Origin: an uncultured Clostridia bacterium
GTDB taxonomy: Bacteria; Bacillota; Clostridia; TANB77; CAG-508
Reading direction: 5' to 3'
Length of the DNA: 12,487 nucleotides
Assembly (NCBI GenBank): GCA_944393305.1
Contig: CALXZS010000018.1
Span: forward strand, 1 to 12,487
This document shows positions 7,827-12,487 of this stretch, one piece after another (within the stretch, counting starts at the first letter, position 1; every line of letters starts with the position of its first letter). Below the pieces are notes generated by a model, which did no database searches, was not told the origin of the DNA, and was given only the letters and a program-made list of their open reading frames with translations. Made by a program: the position numbers and the translations under genes.

Positions 7827-7844
7827 AATGTCGAAAAATGTTTG

Positions 7845-7876
7845 GTAGTGTAAAATATCAATGTAAAAAACACTAC
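7845..7876. promoter_or_regulatory. Inverted repeat in the leader of the DUF975 gene
   Basis: GTAGTGT (7845-7851) and ACACTAC (7870-7876) are exact complements around an 18-base spacer. Three more A-T pairs flank a single mismatch. The repeat begins about 12 bases after the expected transcription start, where a repressor site or RNA hairpin could act. It ends 17 bases before the Shine-Dalgarno site. No known regulator motif was recognised. Confidence 0.45.
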
Positions 7877-7903
7877 AAAAAAAGTATTTGAAAGGGGAGA
7901 AAA

Positions 7904-9481
7904 ATGAAAACTACAAAAAGCGCAAGTGAATTTAGAAGAGAAGCAAGAGAAAGTCTTCGCGGAAAATGGGGAGCAGCAATATTAGTTTCATTAATATATA
8001 CTGCAATTAGTGTGGCTGTATCTTTAATTGCAGAATATGTTCATCCAATAATATGGTTACCATATATTGTAATATCACCTCCACTTACATATGGAATAGC
8101 ATATGCATATTATCATATAAAAAAAGGTGATAATGTGTCACCAGGAGATTTCTTAAAAGTAGGTTTCAAAAATTTTGGACGTAGCTGGAAAGTATTTTTC
8201 AGTATATTAGGTAGATGTTGGTGGTGTATTTTACTTTTGATAATACCAATTGCTATTTTAGTAATTATGATGTTTGTTGGTGCTGGAATGATGGTATTTA
8301 ATAATATGACTTCAATTATATCTGCACCATATGATTCAAGTTATTCATATGACACTTATGACACTTATGATAATTATGATTATTCAGATTATTATGACTT
8401 ATATAGTAGTTACTTAGATGATTATGATTACAATTATGACTATGATTATGACTACGATTACGACTATGATTATGATTACGGATATGATGATTATAATTAT
8501 AATTTAGATAGTTTTGGTGACTCACTTGGTCAAACAGTATTAATTACAATACTTATTTCGGTTGGGGTAATGATAGTTATGCTAGTAATAGGTATAGTAG
8601 TATATATTAAAGTATTATTATATTCACTATCATATTACATTGCAGCTGCAAACGAAAACATGACTCCTAGAGATGCTGTATTGCAAAGTGAAAGCTTAAT
8701 GAGAGGAAATAGAGGAAAATATTTTTGTTTAACATTGTCATTTACAGGATGGATTTTATTAATAGTTGTAGCATCTGTAATAGTTGGAATATTCACCGCA
8801 TTTAGTTTAGGGGTAATAGGAGGGCTTGTTTTAGATGTTGGAATGTTAATATTATCTCCATATATTTCAATATCAGTAATAGCTTTCTATCAAGAACTAG
8901 CTAGAATAAATGGTCAGCAAAATAATACGCCAAACTATGCAAATGTAGGAAATGGAATGAACAATTCAAATGTAAGCTATGGAAATAATGCTAATAATAA
9001 TTCATATAATTATAATAATAGTATGAATAACAATGCATATAATACCAATAATGGTGGCAACAATTATGGATATACCACAAATAATAGTGTAAACAATAAT
9101 TATGGATATAACTCTGCGAATAATCAAATAAATAATACTGGCTATACTGTAAATAGTAATCAGAATAATAATGGAATGGAAAATAACTATGGTTATAATG
9201 TAAATAATAGTCAATTAAATAAGAATTATGGAAGCAATGCAAATAATAATGTAACTAATAATGAAAATAATAACGATTTAAGAGACTTATTTGGATCAGA
9301 AGAAACAAATAATGATGTAAATAGTAATAATATAGTTACAAATACTGTTCCAAACCTAGAACAAAATACACAAGAAAGCCAACAAAGTGAACAAAATAAA
9401 CCAACAAAAATGTGTATGAAATGTGGAAAAATAAACAATGCAGATGCTGAATTCTGCACAAATTGTGGAAATAAATTATAA
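7904..9481 (+). CDS. DUF975-type membrane protein with Tyr/Asp loop, Asn-rich tail and zinc ribbon
   Basis: The product has 525 residues. The membrane part (1-335) resembles DUF975: an amphipathic start (SEFRREARESLRGKWG), hydrophobic segments at about 21-43, 49-71, 96-132, 208-245, 275-299 and 301-328, the conserved ESLMRGNRGKYFCLTLSFTGW (263-283) and SPYISISVIAFYQELA. With a cytosolic N-terminus the loop 144-200 lies outside and the C-terminus inside. That loop has 23 Tyr and 19 Asp in 57 residues, with an uninterrupted Tyr-Asp alternation at 178-192. The tail 340-500 has 64 Asn in 161 residues with recurring NNYGY units. It ends in a zinc ribbon, Cys504, 507, 518 and 521 (CxxC-x10-CxxC). 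Function is unknown. Plain DUF975 proteins are much shorter and lack both additions. The gene is a single transcription unit with its own promoter and terminator. Confidence 0.85.
   Translation: MKTTKSASEFRREARESLRGKWGAAILVSLIYTAISVAVSLIAEYVHPIIWLPYIVISPPLTYGIAYAYYHIKKGDNVSPGDFLKVGFKNFGRSWKVFFSILGRCWWCILLLIIPIAILVIMMFVGAGMMVFNNMTSIISAPYDSSYSYDTYDTYDNYDYSDYYDLYSSYLDDYDYNYDYDYDYDYDYDYDYGYDDYNYNLDSFGDSLGQTVLITILISVGVMIVMLVIGIVVYIKVLLYSLSYYIAAANENMTPRDAVLQSESLMRGNRGKYFCLTLSFTGWILLIVVASVIVGIFTAFSLGVIGGLVLDVGMLILSPYISISVIAFYQELARINGQQNNTPNYANVGNGMNNSNVSYGNNANNNSYNYNNSMNNNAYNTNNGGNNYGYTTNNSVNNNYGYNSANNQINNTGYTVNSNQNNNGMENNYGYNVNNSQLNKNYGSNANNNVTNNENNNDLRDLFGSEETNNDVNSNNIVTNTVPNLEQNTQESQQSEQNKPTKMCMKCGKINNADAEFCTNCGNKL
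8333..8503 (+). repeat. Tyr/Asp low-complexity coding repeat
   Basis: This stretch encodes residues 144-200 of the DUF975-type protein, 42 of 57 being Tyr or Asp. The perfect alternation at 8435-8479 mixes synonymous codons: five TAT and three TAC, four GAT and three GAC. The C-ending codons are frequent for such an AT-rich gene. Mixed codons argue that the amino-acid pattern is maintained and that this is not a fresh DNA microsatellite expansion. Confidence 0.85.
9059..9205 (+). repeat. Degenerate Asn/Tyr/Gly coding repeat of about 36 bp
   Basis: Residues 386-434 contain Gly-Tyr pairs at 389, 401, 413 and 430, mostly in the setting NN(Y/T)GY followed by Asn/Ser/Val. The first three are 12 residues (36 bases) apart. 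The copies have diverged in DNA sequence. They form the centre of the Asn-rich tail. Confidence 0.6.
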
Positions 9482-9494
9482 TAAAAAAATTAAT

Positions 9495-9560
9495 AAGTGG
9501 GCAATATAAATTATAAAGTACATATTACCTTTATAATTATAAAAAACCCACTTTTTATTT
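9495..9560. terminator. Bidirectional terminator between convergent genes
   Basis: AAGTGGG (9495-9501) pairs with CCCACTT (9547-9553). Inside, AATTATAAAG (9509-9518) pairs with CTTTATAATT (9529-9538). On the + strand a T-rich run follows from 9552. On the minus strand a seven-T run (plus-strand A 9483-9489) follows the hairpin after five bases. It lies 14 bases after the DUF975 gene stop and directly abuts the stop of the minus-strand gene. Confidence 0.75.
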
Positions 9561-10171
9561 TATAAATAAGCATTTAGTTTATCAATATTATCTCTTTGAA
9601 ACTTATTAAAATTTTTTAAAAGTTCAGTTGTACTTTTTTGAATATCCAAATCACAATTCAAAATTCTCTGACATTGAATAACGCCCATCAAAGTACCTTG
9701 AATCATAATTTCTGCAATATGAGAATTACTTCTATCCTTCAAAGTATTAAATTGGACACCGGCAAAACTCATCATTTTATCTCTAAAAGGTGTAGAATCA
9801 GGAATTTCACCATATTTCTCAAAATGTTGATTAATTTGACTTTGAGTATTACCATATTGAGAATACATAGCAACTAATTGTTTTCTCATTTCCTTATCAG
9901 TAACTTTAGCAGATAAATAAGAAATAGAATCCATACCCATTTTAGCAATCTTACTAATCTCATTTAAAACAGCGAGATCAAGCTGGAAAGAGTTAGAGTC
10001 AGAAGTTGAGTTGCTAGACTCATTAGTTGATTTAGAATTGGTATGTTCAGCATTAGATTGAGGTTTTGAATCAGAATTAGAAGTGTTAACTTTATAGCCC
10101 TGTTCCTGAAGTGATTGTGCATCCATATTGCTATCTTTATTTTCATTTTTGAGATTTTTATCTTTATCCAT
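9560..10171 (-). CDS. Predicted four-helix-bundle (ferritin-like) Clostridia protein, function unknown
   Basis: The product has 203 residues from ATG 10171-10169. The start is chosen because GGAGG (complement of 10179-10183) lies 7 bases before it. An in-frame ATG at 10237 would add 22 hydrophobic residues upstream of that site. Residues 1-62 are a Ser/Asn/Lys/Asp-rich, probably disordered leader without signal peptide or membrane segment. Residues 63-203 look fully helical: LAVLNEISKIAKMGMDSISYL, DKEMRKQLVAMYSQYGNTQSQI, FAGVQFNTLKDRSNSHIAEIMIQGTLMGV and a closing FQRDNIDKLNAYL. I recognise this as a helical-bundle domain common in Clostridia that resembles CotF or DUF2383-like ferritin-fold proteins, but I cannot assign a family with certainty. 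No clear diiron ligand set was identified. Its Ile codons are largely ATT in the stretch examined. It is convergent with the DUF975 gene and divergent from addA. Confidence 0.75.
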   Translation of the reverse strand: MDKDKNLKNENKDSNMDAQSLQEQGYKVNTSNSDSKPQSNAEHTNSKSTNESSNSTSDSNSFQLDLAVLNEISKIAKMGMDSISYLSAKVTDKEMRKQLVAMYSQYGNTQSQINQHFEKYGEIPDSTPFRDKMMSFAGVQFNTLKDRSNSHIAEIMIQGTLMGVIQCQRILNCDLDIQKSTTELLKNFNKFQRDNIDKLNAYL

Positions 10172-10178
10172 ATATTTA

Positions 10179-10183
10179 CCTCC
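10179..10183 (-). promoter_or_regulatory. Ribosome binding site of the minus-strand gene
   Basis: On the minus strand this reads GGAGG, 7 bases before ATG 10171-10169. It fixes the start and excludes the longer reading from 10237. Confidence 0.8.
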
Positions 10184-10211
10184 AATAAAAAATCTAAATA
10201 TATTTATATTT

Positions 10212-10278
10212 TGTACAAAAATTTTAAAAATATTCAAACAAAAAAAGCGTCAACTTTTGTTGAAATATGTACAAAAAT
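10212..10278. repeat. Two 11-bp direct repeats in the divergent promoter region
   Basis: TGTACAAAAAT occurs exactly at 10212-10222 and 10268-10278, 56 bases apart start to start, one near each divergent gene. The TGTACA core is palindromic. The right copy lies between the -35 and -10 of the addA promoter. They could be paired operator sites, or chance in AT-rich DNA. Confidence 0.4.
10250..10263. promoter_or_regulatory. 14-bp dyad overlapping the addA -35 region
   Basis: TCAAC (10250-10254), TTTT, GTTGA (10259-10263) form a perfect dyad. Size and spacing equal those of the Bacillus SOS box (CGAAC-N4-GTTCG), but one base in each core half-site and the outer base differ. An operator is possible, and LexA is only a suggestion. 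Confidence 0.3.
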
Positions 10279-10288
10279 AATATATACT
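10260..10288 (+). promoter_or_regulatory. Promoter of addA
   Basis: TTGAAA (10260-10265) and TATACT (10283-10288) are 17 bases apart, a good sigma-A match. Transcription would begin near 10295, just upstream of the GGAGGA site at 10300-10305, which lies 7 bases before ATG 10313. Confidence 0.6.
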
Positions 10289-10312
10289 TATAACTATATG
10301 GAGGAATAAAAA

Positions 10313-12487
10313 ATGCCTGAAAATATATCAGAAAAAAAGTGGACAGAAGAACAAATGCAAGCTATAAAATTAAATGGTGCAAATATCTTAGTTTCAGCAG
10401 CCGCTGGAAGTGGTAAAACTTCTGTACTTGTCGAAAGAATTATAAATAAAATAATAAATGAAAATGTAAATATAGATAAAATTTTAGTTGTAACATTTAC
10501 AAATGCAGCAGCAAGTGAAATGAGACAAAGATTGATGGATGCAATATATAAAAATATTGATAAAATGCCAAATGATGAGAATTTACAAAGGCAACTTTTG
10601 CTATTAAATAAAGCAAATATTAGTACAATTCATGCTTTTTGTTTAAATGTTATTAGAAATAATTTTTTTGAAATTGGTATGAGTAGTAATTTTAGAGTTG
10701 CAGATGAAACTGAAATTGAAATTATGAAACAAGAAATTATAGAAGATATTTTTGAGACCGAGTATGAAAAACAAGATAAAAATTTCTTAAAAATTTTAGA
10801 AATGTATACAAGTTATAAAGATGATACATATTTAAAAGAACTAATTTTGAAAATTTATAAATTTATTCAAAGTGATCCTTTTCCAGAAAAATGGCTTAAA
10901 GATGCAGTTGAAGATTATAACATAGAACAAAGCGATTTTTATAATACAAAATGGGGCAAAATAATATTAGATAAGGCAAAAGATATTATTCAAGATAATA
11001 TAACAAGCCTAAATAGAATGACAAAAGAATTAAGTGTATATCCGAATTTAATAGATTTTTATTCTATTTTAAATCAAGATTTAAAAGATATGGAAAGTAT
11101 AAGACTTGATACTTGGGATAACGCATACATGGATATAAATAATAAATCTTGGACAACATGGTCTAGAAAAAATAAATTTTCTGAAGAAGAAAAAGAGGTT
11201 AAGGAAAGAGCAAAAAATATTAGAGATTCTGTTAAATCTAGCTATGCAGAAGTTCAAAAAATGGTAAATTGCACTTCAAAAGAAGCCATAGATGATATAA
11301 AAGAAATGTATGATACATTAAATATCCTACAAAACTTAGTTTTGATTTTTAAAGAAGAATTTTCAAAACGCAAAAAAGAAAAAAATATAGTAGATTTTAA
11401 TGACATTGAACATTTAGCACTTAAAATTTTAGTAGATGAAAATGGAAATCCAACAGAAATAGCTAAAAAATATGATTTTAATGAAATTGAAATAGACGAA
11501 TACCAAGACAGTAATTCAGTTCAAGAATACATATTAAATAGTGTTTCAAACGGAAAAAATATATTTATGGTTGGGGATGTTAAGCAAAGTATATATAAAT
11601 TTAGACAAGCAAATCCTAAGCTTTTTATGCAAAAATATAATGACTATATGTTACCTGAGCCACAAATAGAAAATGATACTAAAATATTATTATATAAAAA
11701 TTTCAGAAGCAGAAAAAATATATTAGATATAACCAACTTAGTTTTTACAAATATTATGAGTGAAAAAATAGGAGAGATAGAATATACTAAAGAGGAAGCA
11801 TTAAATCAAGGAAGAGAATTTGAAGATATTGATATAGATTGTAAAACTGAATTAAATATTATAGAAACTGAATCAGAAGATAATGATGAAGAAATTCAAG
11901 AAGTTCTAGAAAATGCAGCTTTAGAAGCAAGATTAGTGGCTAAGAAGATTAAAGAATTGAATAAACAAAAGATTAAATATAAAGATATAGCCATTCTATT
12001 AAGAAGTCCAAAAAGTATAGCAAGTATTTATGAAAAAGAATTAATGGCAGAGGGAATACCTGTATTCTCAGATATTACAACAGAATATTTACATACAATA
12101 GAAATAGATACTATAATATCTTTATTAAAAATAGTGGATAACCCACTTCAAGATATTCCACTTGTTACAGTTTTAAGGTCTGAAATAGGAGGATTTACAG
12201 ATAATGACCTATTAGAAATTAGATTAACAGATAAAAATGAAGCTTTTTATAGAGCAGTAGAAAAGGCAGAAAAATCAGAATTAATAGAAGATAAATTGAG
12301 ACAGAAAATATCAAGTTTTTTACAGCTAATTGAAAAATTGAAAAATAAAGAAAAAGAATTGCCATTGGATGAATTCATCTGGTACATATATAATGAAACA
12401 GGATATTATAATTATGTTGGTTTAATGCCAGATGGAAATTTAAGACAAGCAAATTTAAAAAAGTTATTTGAAAAAGCAAGAGAATAC
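10313..12487 (+). CDS. addA: ATP-dependent helicase/nuclease subunit A, 5' part (runs off the window)
   Basis: AddA is the UvrD-like helicase and nuclease subunit of AddAB, the Firmicutes counterpart of RecBCD, which resects double-strand breaks for RecA recombination. The 725 residues visible are uninterrupted to the window edge. The full family length is about 1,200-1,250, so the C-terminal nuclease domain lies outside. Helicase motifs are complete: KWTEEQMQAI (Q-motif region), Walker A SAAAGSGKT (28-36), VTFTNAAASEMRQRL (from 60), STIHAFC, the Walker B IDEYQDSN (Asp395, Glu396), GDVKQSIYKFRQANP (from 421) and YKNFRSRKNIL (from 461). EEFSKRKKEKNIVDFNDIEHLAL is also typical of AddA. Start ATG 10313 is set by GGAGGA 7 bases upstream. 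In most Firmicutes addB directly precedes addA. Here the upstream neighbour is an unrelated divergent gene, and addA has its own promoter. Confidence 0.95.
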   Translation, partial: MPENISEKKWTEEQMQAIKLNGANILVSAAAGSGKTSVLVERIINKIINENVNIDKILVVTFTNAAASEMRQRLMDAIYKNIDKMPNDENLQRQLLLLNKANISTIHAFCLNVIRNNFFEIGMSSNFRVADETEIEIMKQEIIEDIFETEYEKQDKNFLKILEMYTSYKDDTYLKELILKIYKFIQSDPFPEKWLKDAVEDYNIEQSDFYNTKWGKIILDKAKDIIQDNITSLNRMTKELSVYPNLIDFYSILNQDLKDMESIRLDTWDNAYMDINNKSWTTWSRKNKFSEEEKEVKERAKNIRDSVKSSYAEVQKMVNCTSKEAIDDIKEMYDTLNILQNLVLIFKEEFSKRKKEKNIVDFNDIEHLALKILVDENGNPTEIAKKYDFNEIEIDEYQDSNSVQEYILNSVSNGKNIFMVGDVKQSIYKFRQANPKLFMQKYNDYMLPEPQIENDTKILLYKNFRSRKNILDITNLVFTNIMSEKIGEIEYTKEEALNQGREFEDIDIDCKTELNIIETESEDNDEEIQEVLENAALEARLVAKKIKELNKQKIKYKDIAILLRSPKSIASIYEKELMAEGIPVFSDITTEYLHTIEIDTIISLLKIVDNPLQDIPLVTVLRSEIGGFTDNDLLEIRLTDKNEAFYRAVEKAEKSELIEDKLRQKISSFLQLIEKLKNKEKELPLDEFIWYIYNETGYYNYVGLMPDGNLRQANLKKLFEKAREY

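Larger units (their letters stand above)
7783..7903. other. Intergenic leader between fmt and the DUF975 gene
   Basis: The gap is almost pure A/T. It contains a sigma-A-type promoter and an inverted repeat, listed separately. No G/C-bearing terminator for fmt was found, so some read-through from the priA-def-fmt transcript is likely. AGGGGAG (7893-7899) lies 4 bases before ATG 7904. Confidence 0.5.

Noticed and set aside
7782..7829. AT-only stem-loops near the fmt stop as a terminator
   Set aside because: AAATAATAA/TTATTATTT and ATTATTA/TAATAAT have no G-C pairs, are expected by chance in such DNA, and overlap the promoter.
8316..8525. Minus-strand ORF rich in His/Asn opposite the Tyr/Asp repeat
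   Set aside because: It is the antisense of a low-complexity coding repeat, with no ribosome site and no recognisable domain.
8991..9242. Minus-strand Tyr/His-rich and Ile-rich ORFs opposite the Asn-rich tail
   Set aside because: Shadow frames of the Asn codons AAT/AAC; composition follows the sense strand and no start signals are present.
10115..10309. Plus-strand small ORF over the divergent promoter region
   Set aside because: It overlaps the start of the minus-strand gene and the addA promoter, has no ribosome site, and its Ile/Phe-rich sequence reflects base composition.

Overview
The window is very AT-rich, and nearly all its genes lie on the + strand with purine-rich Shine-Dalgarno sites (AAGGAG, GGAGG) 5-7 bases from ATG. 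Gene content (folD, priA-def-fmt, an AddA-type helicase, a DUF975 membrane protein, a BspA-like LRR fragment and an AAA-ATPase-like/PD-(D/E)XK gene) points to a low-GC Firmicute, most likely a Clostridia-type, perhaps gut, bacterium. folD ends on TGA and Trp is written TGG throughout, so the standard bacterial code applies. This placement is inference from gene content and composition.

Region 1 (1-2987) is an accessory block in decay. It holds the 3' part of an AAA-ATPase-like/PD-(D/E)XK nuclease gene with a one-base deletion in a poly-A tract, a headless leucine-rich-repeat fragment, a family-2 glycosyltransferase interrupted by an in-frame TGA, and a second glycosyltransferase cut by an in-frame TAA. 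In each case recognisable protein sequence continues past the lesion. A strong hairpin terminator sits on the ancestral stop of the last gene.

Region 2 (2988-7782) is housekeeping. folD has its own likely promoter. An 81-bp repeat element separates it from priA-def-fmt, a tightly packed operon-like group. FolD makes the 10-formyl-THF that Fmt uses to formylate initiator Met-tRNA, and Def later removes that formyl group, so three of these four genes serve one formyl cycle. PriA restarts stalled replication forks. Isoleucine codon choice changes sharply at the repeat element: almost all ATA before it, mainly ATT in def after it.

Region 3 (7783-9560) holds one gene with a near-consensus promoter and an inverted repeat in its leader. 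It encodes a 525-residue DUF975-type membrane protein with two unusual additions: a 57-residue Tyr/Asp loop predicted outside the membrane, and an Asn/Tyr/Gly-rich prion-like cytosolic tail ending in a four-cysteine zinc ribbon. This is the most unusual gene in the window.

Region 4 (9482-12487): a bidirectional terminator separates that gene from a convergent minus-strand gene for a predicted four-helix-bundle protein. A divergent promoter region with short repeats follows, and then addA, which runs off the window end and has no addB directly upstream.

No tRNA, rRNA, CRISPR array, transposase or phage gene was seen.
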